Positions 31,884 through 39,777 of a stretch of 63,951 nt of DNA are shown here, piece after piece. The position numbers were made by a program, and so were the translations under genes. The DNA comes from an uncultured Micromonospora sp. (GTDB taxonomy: Bacteria > Actinomycetota > Actinomycetes > Mycobacteriales > Micromonosporaceae): positions 1 through 63,951 of the forward strand of contig CALGAM010000105.1 in NCBI GenBank assembly GCA_937951935.1, written 5' to 3'. The notes beneath the pieces are model-generated. The model was not told the origin of the DNA. It ran no database searches and was given only the letters and a program-made list of their open reading frames with translations. Every line of letters starts with the position of its first letter. Positions within the stretch are counted from its first letter, which is position 1.

Positions 31884-33995
31884 ATGGCGCTCGACATTCC
31901 CCGACTGGACGGCCGCTTCCGGGTGGTCAGCGAGTTCCAGCCCTCCGGTGACCAGCCGACGGCGATCGCCGAGCTGGAACGGCGGATTCGGCGCGGCGAG
32001 CGGCACTCCGTGCTGCTCGGCGCCACCGGCACCGGCAAGAGCGCCACCGCCGCCTGGCTGATCGAGCGGCTGCAGCGGCCCACCCTGGTGCTCGCCCCGA
32101 ACAAGACCCTCGCCGCCCAGCTCGCCAAGGAGTTCAGCGAGCTCCTGCCGCACAACGCGGTCGAATACTTCGTCTCCTACTACGACTACTACCAGCCCGA
32201 GGCGTACATCCCGCAGACCGACACCTACATCGAGAAGGACTCCTCGATCAACGCCGAGGTGGAGCGGCTGCGGCACTCGGCGACGATGTCGCTGTTGACC
32301 CGCCGGGACGTGGTGGTGGTGGCGACGGTCTCCGCGATCTACGGTCTGGGCACCCCGGAGGAGTACCTCGACCGGGCGGTCCGGGTCACCGTCGGTGAGG
32401 AGATCGAGCGCGACAAGCTCCTGCGCCGGCTGGTCGACATCCAGTACACCCGCAACGACACGGCCTTCGAACGCGGCACGTTCCGGGTGCGGGGCGACAC
32501 GCTGGAGATCATCCCGGCCTACGAGGAGATGGCGCTGCGGATCGAGTTCTTCGGCGACGAGGTGGAGAAGCTCTACTACCTGCACCCGCTGACCGGGGAC
32601 GTGATCCGGGAGGTCGACCAGCTCCTGATCTTCCCGGCGACGCACTACGCCGTCGGCCCCGAGCGGATGGAACGGGCGATCGCCGGCATCGAGGCGGAGC
32701 TGGCCGAGCGCCTCGCCGAGCTGGAGCGTCAGGGCAAGCTGCTGGAGGCGCAGCGGCTGCGGATGCGCACGACCTACGACCTTGAGATGCTGCGCCAGGT
32801 CGGCTTCTGCTCCGGCATCGAGAACTACTCCATGCACATCGACGGGCGGACGTACGGCACCCCGCCGCACTGCCTGCTGGACTACTTCCCCGACGACTTC
32901 CTGACCATCATCGACGAGTCGCACGTGACGATCCCGCAGATCGGCGGCATGTACGAGGGGGACGCCTCGCGCAAGCGGATGCTGATCGAGCACGGCTTCC
33001 GGCTGCCCAGCGCGGCCGACAACCGCCCGCTGCGGTTCGACGAGTTCCTGGAGCGGGTGGGCCAGATGGTCTACCTCTCCGCCACCCCCGGCCCGTGGGA
33101 GCTGGAGCAGGCCCGGGGCGAGGTGGTCGAGCAGGTGATCCGGCCGACCGGCCTGGTCGACCCCGAGGTCATCGTCAAGCCCACCAGGGGGCAGATCGAC
33201 GACCTGATGCACGAGATCACGCTGCGGACCGAGCGGAACGAGCGCGTCCTGGTCACCACGCTGACCAAGAAGATGGCCGAGGACCTCTCCGACTACCTGC
33301 TGGAACACGGCATCCGGGTCCGCTACCTGCACTCCGAGGTCGACACCCTGCGCCGGGTCGAGCTGCTGCGTGAGCTGCGCAGGGGCGACTACGACGTGCT
33401 GGTCGGGATCAACCTGCTCCGGGAAGGGCTCGACCTGCCCGAGGTCTCCCTGGTGGCGATCCTGGACGCCGACAAGGAGGGATTCCTGCGCAGCAGCCGG
33501 TCCCTGATCCAGACCATCGGCCGGGCCGCCCGCAACGTCTCCGGTCAGGTCCACATGTACGCCGACACCATCACCCCGTCCATGGCGGAGGCGATCGAGG
33601 AGACCAACCGGCGCCGGGCCAAGCAGATCGCCCACAACAAGGCGCACGGCATCAACCCCGAGCCGCTCCGTAAGAAGATCCACGACATCCTCGACGACAT
33701 CTACCGCGAGGCGGACGAGACCGAGGCCACGGTGACCCGGATCGGCGGTGCGGTGCGGCAGATGTCCCGGGGCAAGGCGCCGGTGCCGGAGACGCGCAGC
33801 CGGGGTCGGGCCGGGATGGCACCCTCCCGCGAGGGCATGGCCCGGGCCGATCTGGCCCAGCTGATCCAGGAGCTCAACGAGCAGATGCTGGCCGCGGCCC
33901 GCGAACTCCAGTTCGAGTTGGCCGCCCGGATCCGGGACGAGATCGCCGAGCTCAAGAAGGAGCTGCGCGGCATGGACGCGGCCGGGATCGCGTAG
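31884..33995 (+). CDS. uvrB: UvrABC excinuclease subunit B
   Basis: 703 aa. DNA-damage-loading helicase of nucleotide excision repair. Walker A GATGTGKS is at 46-53, the damage-verifying beta-hairpin follows as YYDYYQPEAYIPQTDTYIEK, and the DEAD-like box is IIDESH. Helicase motifs V-VI read GINLLREGLDLPEV and QTIGRAARN. The C-terminal UVR domain (about 655-690) contacts UvrC. The ATG at 31884 starts the conserved N terminus and has a leaderless promoter. uvrA and uvrC are at 57769 and 61476 in this window. Confidence 0.97.
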   Translation: MALDIPRLDGRFRVVSEFQPSGDQPTAIAELERRIRRGERHSVLLGATGTGKSATAAWLIERLQRPTLVLAPNKTLAAQLAKEFSELLPHNAVEYFVSYYDYYQPEAYIPQTDTYIEKDSSINAEVERLRHSATMSLLTRRDVVVVATVSAIYGLGTPEEYLDRAVRVTVGEEIERDKLLRRLVDIQYTRNDTAFERGTFRVRGDTLEIIPAYEEMALRIEFFGDEVEKLYYLHPLTGDVIREVDQLLIFPATHYAVGPERMERAIAGIEAELAERLAELERQGKLLEAQRLRMRTTYDLEMLRQVGFCSGIENYSMHIDGRTYGTPPHCLLDYFPDDFLTIIDESHVTIPQIGGMYEGDASRKRMLIEHGFRLPSAADNRPLRFDEFLERVGQMVYLSATPGPWELEQARGEVVEQVIRPTGLVDPEVIVKPTRGQIDDLMHEITLRTERNERVLVTTLTKKMAEDLSDYLLEHGIRVRYLHSEVDTLRRVELLRELRRGDYDVLVGINLLREGLDLPEVSLVAILDADKEGFLRSSRSLIQTIGRAARNVSGQVHMYADTITPSMAEAIEETNRRRAKQIAHNKAHGINPEPLRKKIHDILDDIYREADETEATVTRIGGAVRQMSRGKAPVPETRSRGRAGMAPSREGMARADLAQLIQELNEQMLAAARELQFELAARIRDEIAELKKELRGMDAAGIA

Positions 33996-34611
33996 CGGCG
34001 TCCGGGGTGGCGGAACGGTCAGGGGGTACCGGTTGACGCCGCCCTCGGGGTCGGTCACCCTGGCCGGTGACCCAGCGCGCGGTGGGCGAGCAGAGCCACC
34101 CGACGCGCCGGGCGGCGCTGACGAGCCGGAAGGCGTCGCGCCACCGCCCGCGGCGATGTCGACCCGACGCTGACTCCGGTGACCCGACCCGGCATGACGG
34201 TCATCCAGGCGGATGCGTGCGGCGGCGCGCCCGGCGGGTGTGCCGGGCACCGGCGGCGCCGTCGTCCACCGTGGTCGTTGTCCCGGTACCCCGGGTGGCC
34301 GCCCCGCCACGGGTCGGTGGCGCGCCGCGGCCGGACGGAGCGTGGGCCGTGGCTAACATGATCGACGGATGACTGTCAGGGACTGTGGTCGTCGACGGCC
34401 CGCACACCGGGCGTGGCCCCGCCCGCGCACCGCCGGCCGTTCCGGTGTGCGTCCGGGCGACGGAACCCCGCCGACCGGGTACGCCCCCGTCCGCCGGGCC
34501 TGCTATGCAAGACAGGACGGCATGCGCGTCCCGGGACTGTTACCGACCATGGTGGACGGTCGTCCCGCCGGCCGGCGTGGCGGGAGGCGGAATGACTGAC
34601 GGGAGGACGGC
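33996..34611. other. Gene-poor stretch between uvrB and the STM4013-like gene
   Basis: 616 nt. Short open frames occur on both strands, but none has a family match, an SD and consistent codon bias together. TAACAT (34354-34359) looks like a -10 box 8 nt before an ATG at 34369. The 76-codon frame from that ATG is Arg/Pro-rich and unconvincing, so this is more likely the promoter of the downstream hydrolase with a 245-nt leader. The segment marks the left border of the accessory block. Confidence 0.4.
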
Positions 34612-35454
34612 GTGAAAGACCTCATCGGCACCCACGACCTGCTGTTCGTCACCCTCGACACCCTCCGCTACGACGTGGCCGCCGAGCTGGCCGCGGCCGG
34701 ACGGACCCCGAACCTGGTCCGGGCCCTGCCCGGCGGGGAGTGGGAACGGCGGCACAGCCCGGCCAGCTTCACCTACGCCGCGCACCAGGCGTTCTTCGCC
34801 GGATTCCTGCCCACCCCCACCACACCGGGTCCACACCAGAGGCTCTTCGCCGCGGCCTCCCCGAGCAGCGGGACGACCGGCGACCAGACCTGGGTCTTCG
34901 ACGCCCCGGACGTGGTCCGGGCGCTGGCCGACGTCGGCTACCACACGGTCTGCGTGGGCGGCGTCGGCTTCTTCAACCAGCGTTCCCCACTCGGCAGCGT
35001 ACTGCCGGGGTTGTTCGCGGAGGCGCACTGGGAACCGGAGTTCGGGGTCTCCGCGCCCCGGTGTTTCGAGGCGCAGCTCGACCGGATCGCCGCCATCATG
35101 CCGACCGTGCCGCCGGAGAAGCCGCTGTTCCTCTTCGTCAACGTCGCGGCGATCCACCAGCCGAACCGGCACTACCTGCCCGGTGCCGACCGGGACAGCC
35201 GGGAGAGCCACGCGGCGGCACTGGAGTACGTCGACCGGCACATCGGGCGCCTCTTCGCGCTTGCCACCTCCCGGAACCGGCCCTGTCTGACACTGATCTG
35301 CTCCGACCACGGCACCGCCTACGGCGAGGAGGGACACAGTGGACACCGCCTCGGCCACGAGGTGGTGTGGACCGTGCCGTACGCGCAGTTCGTGCTGGAA
35401 CCCGGTGACTGGGGCAAGCCGGGGGACTGGCCCCAGTCGGAGCAGGCGGGGTGA
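34612..35454 (+). CDS. STM4013/SEN3800-like hydrolase (alkaline-phosphatase superfamily)
   Basis: 280 aa. Metal-binding motifs of the sulfatase/alkaline-phosphatase fold are present: FVTLDTLRYD at the N terminus and CSDHGTAYGEEGHSGH near residue 225, followed by LGHEVVWTVPYAQFVL. The overall sequence fits the STM4013/SEN3800 hydrolase group, whose members usually sit in a cassette with two radical-SAM proteins (STM4011, STM4012) and STM4014. None of these is next to it here. The GTG at 34612 follows GGGAGGA. The substrate is unknown; an arylsulfatase or phosphodiesterase role is only inference. Confidence 0.8.
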   Translation: MKDLIGTHDLLFVTLDTLRYDVAAELAAAGRTPNLVRALPGGEWERRHSPASFTYAAHQAFFAGFLPTPTTPGPHQRLFAAASPSSGTTGDQTWVFDAPDVVRALADVGYHTVCVGGVGFFNQRSPLGSVLPGLFAEAHWEPEFGVSAPRCFEAQLDRIAAIMPTVPPEKPLFLFVNVAAIHQPNRHYLPGADRDSRESHAAALEYVDRHIGRLFALATSRNRPCLTLICSDHGTAYGEEGHSGHRLGHEVVWTVPYAQFVLEPGDWGKPGDWPQSEQAG

Positions 35455-35483
35455 GCGCCCTTTCGGGCGCCTGACGCGTCAGG
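35455..35483 (+). terminator. Hairpin plus 14-bp palindrome after the hydrolase gene
   Basis: GCGCCC (35455-35460), TTTC loop, GGGCGC (35465-35470) start directly after the stop codon. They overlap the perfect palindrome CCTGACGCGTCAGG (35470-35483). Together they probably end transcription between convergent genes. Confidence 0.6.
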
Positions 35484-35552
35484 GAGCGCCCCGGGGCCGG
35501 CGGGCGCGGGTGGGCCCGGCCCGCCGCAGAGGCCGCCGGACGTCGCACCGGA

Positions 35553-35852
35553 TCAGGCGGGCGCGGGCACGTCGACGAAGTGCTCGACCACCGGTGGTGC
35601 CGCGAAGTAGGGACCGATCAGCGCCCGCCACGCCGGGAAACGCTCGCTGCCGCGGAAGTTCTCCTGGTGGGCCTCCACCGAGTCCCACTCCACCAGCAGC
35701 ACGAACCGCGACGGCGACTCGACGCCGCGGGTCATCCGGACCGACCGACAGCCCGGCGTGGTGGCCACCAGGTGGTGGCCCGCCTCGTACGCCCGGACGA
35801 ACTCCTCCTCCTGACCGGCGACGACGTCGATCAGCGCAATCTCCAACACCAT
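35553..35852 (-). CDS. ABM-domain (antibiotic biosynthesis monooxygenase) protein
   Basis: 99 aa, a single ferredoxin-like ABM domain: VLEIALIDVVAGQEEEFVRA strand-helix, TPGCRSVRMTRGVESPSRFV, LVEWDSVEAHQENFRGS, then a C-terminal aromatic strand. Members are dimeric haem-degrading or small-molecule oxygenases, or have no known activity. It lies 77 nt downstream of the GT4-Stealth gene on the same strand and might be the last gene of that unit, although its function does not obviously fit. The ATG at 35852 is the only reasonable start. Confidence 0.82.
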   Translation of the reverse strand: MVLEIALIDVVAGQEEEFVRAYEAGHHLVATTPGCRSVRMTRGVESPSRFVLLVEWDSVEAHQENFRGSERFPAWRALIGPYFAAPPVVEHFVDVPAPA

Positions 35853-35929
35853 GGCGTGAGCCTGGCACGGGCCACCCCGGGCAGGAGCGGCGGGGGTGCA
35901 CCATCCCAGGCTCACGCCGGCCGGCGGTC

Positions 35930-38785
35930 TCAGGCGCCGCGGGCGGCGCGGGCGGCCAGGTTGCGCGGACTGCCGCGCTCGAACTGGCTTGCCACGGGGA
36001 AGTAGCTCTCCAGGAAGGCCGAGACCACCCGGCTCTGGGTGTCGGGGTCGAGCACCCCGTGGTGGGTGTCGTTGAGGCAGAACGAGTCGTACTCCCGGGT
36101 CACCAGGATTCTGGTCAACATGGGGTGCTGGACCGGGTTGCCGGTGTCCACGTACTGCATCGCGATGCTGCCGGGCACGGCCCGTCCGGTCAGGTAGCTG
36201 TAGTAGTGGTGCAGCGAGGACGCGATCGAGATGTCGGTGTGTGCGCGCAGTTGGCTGGCCGCGGTCTGGGCCACCTCCTCCGGGAACTCCCGGTCGAGGT
36301 CGAGGCCGACGCTGCGCCGCATCGGGTACGGGGCGTGCAGCAGGCCCTGGACCAGGGTACGGCCGGAGAGTTTGCGGATCAGCCGACGGTTGTTCTTCGC
36401 CGCGCTGAAGTTGAAGTCGTCCGCCTCGTCGACCTCCACCATCGGGATCCTGACCGGCGAGAGGAAGAACTGCGCCACCCCGTTGGCGTGGAAGAACAGC
36501 GTCGGAGGCACCGGCCGGCCGAGGAAGAAGTCGTCGTTGAAGTAGATGAAGTGCTCGGCCAGGCCGTCGATGTGGTGCAGTTGCGACTCGATGGCGTGCG
36601 AGTTGAACGTCGGCAGCCGGCCCCGCCCGCCGAAGAGGTCCCGGTGGTCGACCACGTGGATCTGGGGGTGCGAGGTGTCCAGCCAGGCAGGGGTCTGCCC
36701 GGCGGTGACCAGGTAGATGTTGCGGACCCAGGGGGCGTACATGTCGATGGAGCGCAGCGAGTAGCGCAGCTCGTCCCGGCTGCGGAACCGGGCCTGCCCG
36801 CCGGCCGCCTCCGTTGGTGGCCGCCCGAGCGAGGCGAGCACCGCGTTCTTCTGGGCGAGCCACTCCGGGTCGTTGCCGTCGACCCAGGTGTAGACGACGT
36901 CGATCGGGAAGTCGACGTCGGTGACGAAGCGCTGGGCGAAGCCCTCGATGCTCGGGTAGTCGCGGTCGCGGACGCGGACGGTGGCCGGCCGCGTCGCGCC
37001 CCGGGGGATCGTCGTTCCGATGATCGTCCGCCGGATCGGGTCCAGCCCGGTGCCGTCCGCCGACTCCGACCAGAACTCCAGGTCGCAACCGTAGCCGGGG
37101 CCGTAGCGCAGGGTCCGCGACGTGGAGACCGTCGGCTGGAACACCCGCAACCCGGCGGCCGTGGCGGCACGCTGCTCGTCGGGCAGGCGGGCGGCCAGGG
37201 TCACGCCGGTCACCTGAGCGTCCCTGACCAGGGTCTCGGCGTAGACCGGGGCGGTGGCGAAGTCCTCGGCGAACGCGGCCAGCACGGCCTGGCGCCGGTC
37301 CTCGGTGACCGCCACCCGGTGCCGGATGTTCGGATCCGGGACCACCCAGTACGGGATGCCGTGCCGTTCCAGGGCGCCGGTCACCGTGACGAGGTTCGCG
37401 TAGGCGGCGTCGGCCGGTGTCATGTCGTCCCGGACGACGGCGAGGCGCCCACCGGAGCGGACCAGCCCGGGATTGGCCCGCTGGATCCGTTCCTCGATGG
37501 CGGGGACGTCCTCGCCGCTGGTGATCGATCCCGGGCGGGGCGCGGCCGGGGCGAAGCCCGACCCGCCGGTGCGGTTCAGCCAGATGGCCACCCGGTCGGC
37601 GCGCTTCTGCGCGTGGGAGTCGCGGTCGGCCAGCAGCTCGGTGTAGAGCTGTTCCCAGCGCTCCATGATGGGACCGAGCCGGTAGGCCTCGGACGCCTGC
37701 AGCGCGTTGGCGCCGAACTCCTGCCGGAGCTGCTCGTCGGCGATCAGGGTGTTGAGCGCCTCGGCGATGCCGTCCTCGTCCTCGGCCGGGACCAGGAAGC
37801 CGTTCTTGCCGTGGGTGATGATCTCACCCGGGCCGGTCTCGATGTCGTACGCGACCGCCGGCACGCCCGCGGCGAACGCCTCCAGCAGCACCAGCGGCAG
37901 TGCCTCGCCGTCCCGGGAGGTGAGCAGGGCGATGCTCGCCTTCGACCACTCCTCGACGATGCGCGGGGTGGGGCCCATGAACTGCACATTGTCGTGCAGA
38001 CCCAGGTCGGCGGCGAGCCGGCGGTGCGGGGTGAGCAGCGGACCGTCGCCGAAGATCCGCAGTGTCCACTCCGGATGGGTGGCGGCGACCTTGGCGAAGG
38101 CCCGGATCGCGTGGTCGACCTGCTTCTCCTTCGCCATCCGGGCCGCCATCATCACGATGGGGTTGCGCAGGCTCGACCGAGGGCGGAAACCCTCCGCCAT
38201 GCCGTTGGGGATGACCTCGAGCCGGGGTACGGCCGTGCCGAAGCTGTCGGCGAACCAGTCCCGGGTCCGCCGGGTCAGCAGCACCAGGGCGTCGAGCCGG
38301 GGTACGTACTCGAAGAGCGGCTGCCCCGTGGGACCGCGGAACTGCGACGGCCGGTGCTCCTGGTGCACCGTGACCACGGACGGTGGGGCGAAGGTGGTCA
38401 CCATCGCCATCAGGGCGGGGGAGCAGGTCACCAGCACGTCGGTCTCGATCGACCGCAGGGCGCTCTCGAGTTCCAGCTCGAAGAGCCGGTTGGCGTGCTC
38501 GTCCCAGGACTGCGGCATCAGCCGTGGGGCGCTGCGGAAGAGTCGGTCGAACTCGGCGTCGTCGACGGTCGAGGGGCGCGTCGGCCGGACCAGCGGGCCG
38601 GTCTGGTCGATCAGGTAGCGCACCTGCACCCGCTCGTCCGTCTGGTAGAAGGACCGCTTGCTGGTGCGGTAGACGCTCAGCACCTCTACCGTGTGCCGCT
38701 GGGCGAGGTACTCGGCCTGGGTCAGCACGGCACGTTCGGTGCCGCCCATGGCGTCGGCGGTCATCAGCAGGAACGTGATCTTCAA
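35930..38785 (-). CDS. GT4 glycosyltransferase - Stealth phosphotransferase fusion
   Basis: 951 aa with two enzymes in one chain. Residues 1-400 are a GT-B glycosyltransferase of family 4 (VIPNG, GDGPLL, and the EX7E pair E294/E302 in EALPLVLLE). Residues about 430-930 are a Stealth module: CR1 IDVVYTWVDGNDPEW (628-642), CR2 RSRDELRYSLRS to FIYFNDDFFLGRP (668-758), CR3 HAPYPMRRS (817-825) and CR4 CLNDT (903-907). Stealth proteins are sugar-1-phosphate transferases making phosphodiester-linked surface polysaccharides. The TTG at 38785 overlaps the upstream stop (TTGA), so translation is coupled. There is no signal peptide or TM helix, so it is cytoplasmic. Fusion implies that one sugar addition is directly followed by phosphosugar transfer. 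Confidence 0.9.
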   Translation of the reverse strand: MKITFLLMTADAMGGTERAVLTQAEYLAQRHTVEVLSVYRTSKRSFYQTDERVQVRYLIDQTGPLVRPTRPSTVDDAEFDRLFRSAPRLMPQSWDEHANRLFELELESALRSIETDVLVTCSPALMAMVTTFAPPSVVTVHQEHRPSQFRGPTGQPLFEYVPRLDALVLLTRRTRDWFADSFGTAVPRLEVIPNGMAEGFRPRSSLRNPIVMMAARMAKEKQVDHAIRAFAKVAATHPEWTLRIFGDGPLLTPHRRLAADLGLHDNVQFMGPTPRIVEEWSKASIALLTSRDGEALPLVLLEAFAAGVPAVAYDIETGPGEIITHGKNGFLVPAEDEDGIAEALNTLIADEQLRQEFGANALQASEAYRLGPIMERWEQLYTELLADRDSHAQKRADRVAIWLNRTGGSGFAPAAPRPGSITSGEDVPAIEERIQRANPGLVRSGGRLAVVRDDMTPADAAYANLVTVTGALERHGIPYWVVPDPNIRHRVAVTEDRRQAVLAAFAEDFATAPVYAETLVRDAQVTGVTLAARLPDEQRAATAAGLRVFQPTVSTSRTLRYGPGYGCDLEFWSESADGTGLDPIRRTIIGTTIPRGATRPATVRVRDRDYPSIEGFAQRFVTDVDFPIDVVYTWVDGNDPEWLAQKNAVLASLGRPPTEAAGGQARFRSRDELRYSLRSIDMYAPWVRNIYLVTAGQTPAWLDTSHPQIHVVDHRDLFGGRGRLPTFNSHAIESQLHHIDGLAEHFIYFNDDFFLGRPVPPTLFFHANGVAQFFLSPVRIPMVEVDEADDFNFSAAKNNRRLIRKLSGRTLVQGLLHAPYPMRRSVGLDLDREFPEEVAQTAASQLRAHTDISIASSLHHYYSYLTGRAVPGSIAMQYVDTGNPVQHPMLTRILVTREYDSFCLNDTHHGVLDPDTQSRVVSAFLESYFPVASQFERGSPRNLAARAARGA

Positions 38786-39777
38786 CTCTGCACCCCGGTG
38801 AAGCGCGTGAAGCGGAGGAGCGCGACCGCCAGGCCGCCGCTCGCCGTGTAGTAGGGGCGGTAGCCGACGAAGTCGTCCCCGCCGATGGGCAGGACGACCC
38901 GGCTGGTCAGCAGCACCACTCGTGGTTCGCGGAGATCGTGCAGGAAACGGCCGATCCGGACGAGGCGGGTGGCGGAGACACGTACCCGGACGTCCCAGAT
39001 CACCTCGTCACCGGGGGCGCCGGTGGCGAGGTCGGCGACCGGTACGACGGCCTCGAAGCGGTTGTCGACCACGTCGACGGGAACGACCCGGTCCGGGCCG
39101 CCGCCGCGCGGCGAGAAGACCAGTGCCGGCGCGTCGACGCGCCGTACGCCGACCAGGCGGGCCCGGATCCGCGGCTGGGCATCGCTGTGGTCGAGCGCCA
39201 CCACCTCCGCCTGGGCGACGGGACCGGTGACGGTCAACTGGGCCACACCCCGCACACCCCGGCCCGGCCAGTACGTCCAGCCGGAGACGGGGTGCGGGGG
39301 CGCCGACACCGTCGGACCGGGCCGTTCCGCCGGCTCGGCGACGCGCAGACCGTACCGGCGCTCGGTCCCGCCGGCGTCGGTGACCGCGACCGCCAGTGAC
39401 CAGGTGCCCCTGTCGAGGTGCAGTTCCCCCGGTTCCTCGCCGAGCCGCGCGAGCACCTCCACCGACGGCCGACCGCCGGGGCCGGTCCGGACCGACGCCG
39501 GGCAGCGTCGGACGTGCCGGCCCCGGACGAGCAGCAGCTCGGCCCGGTCGGGTTGTTCGGCGCTGGCCGGCAGCACCGCGTGCACCTGCAGGGTGCGGCC
39601 GTCGAGCACGCCGAGGAAGTCACCGGTGGCCCGGGGCAGGTGGGCGATCGGGTCGTACCGAAGCTGGCCGATCCGGCGGACGATCCTGTCGGTGGCCTGG
39701 TCCGCCCGGCGTCGGGCGCCGGAGGCGAGTTGCAGCAGCCGGGGCGGGGACCAGGACCTACGGTTGCGCTGACTCAT
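38782..39777 (-). CDS. Unknown beta-rich protein in the Stealth cluster
   Basis: 331 aa, not recognised. After a basic N terminus (about 1-40) it is predicted mostly beta: alternating strands such as LGVLDGRTLQVHAVLPAS, TWSLAVAVTDAGG, EVIWDVRVRVSA and VRIGRFLHDL. It ends in GYRPYYTASGGLAVALLRF. This ending recalls accessory beta-sandwich domains found at the C terminus of some teichoic-acid glycosyltransferases (RPY-T-GNL-type endings), here as a free protein. That link is only a resemblance. The ATG at 39777 overlaps the stop of the upstream Stealth gene (ATGA), and its own stop overlaps the GT4-Stealth start, locking the three genes into one translation unit. Confidence 0.8.
   Translation of the reverse strand: MSQRNRRSWSPPRLLQLASGARRRADQATDRIVRRIGQLRYDPIAHLPRATGDFLGVLDGRTLQVHAVLPASAEQPDRAELLLVRGRHVRRCPASVRTGPGGRPSVEVLARLGEEPGELHLDRGTWSLAVAVTDAGGTERRYGLRVAEPAERPGPTVSAPPHPVSGWTYWPGRGVRGVAQLTVTGPVAQAEVVALDHSDAQPRIRARLVGVRRVDAPALVFSPRGGGPDRVVPVDVVDNRFEAVVPVADLATGAPGDEVIWDVRVRVSATRLVRIGRFLHDLREPRVVLLTSRVVLPIGGDDFVGYRPYYTASGGLAVALLRFTRFTGVQS

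Noticed and set aside
34369..34599. Possible 76-aa protein with a leaderless-like TAACAT box
   Set aside because: The product is Arg/Pro/Gly-rich with no domain; the box more likely belongs to a long leader of the downstream hydrolase gene.
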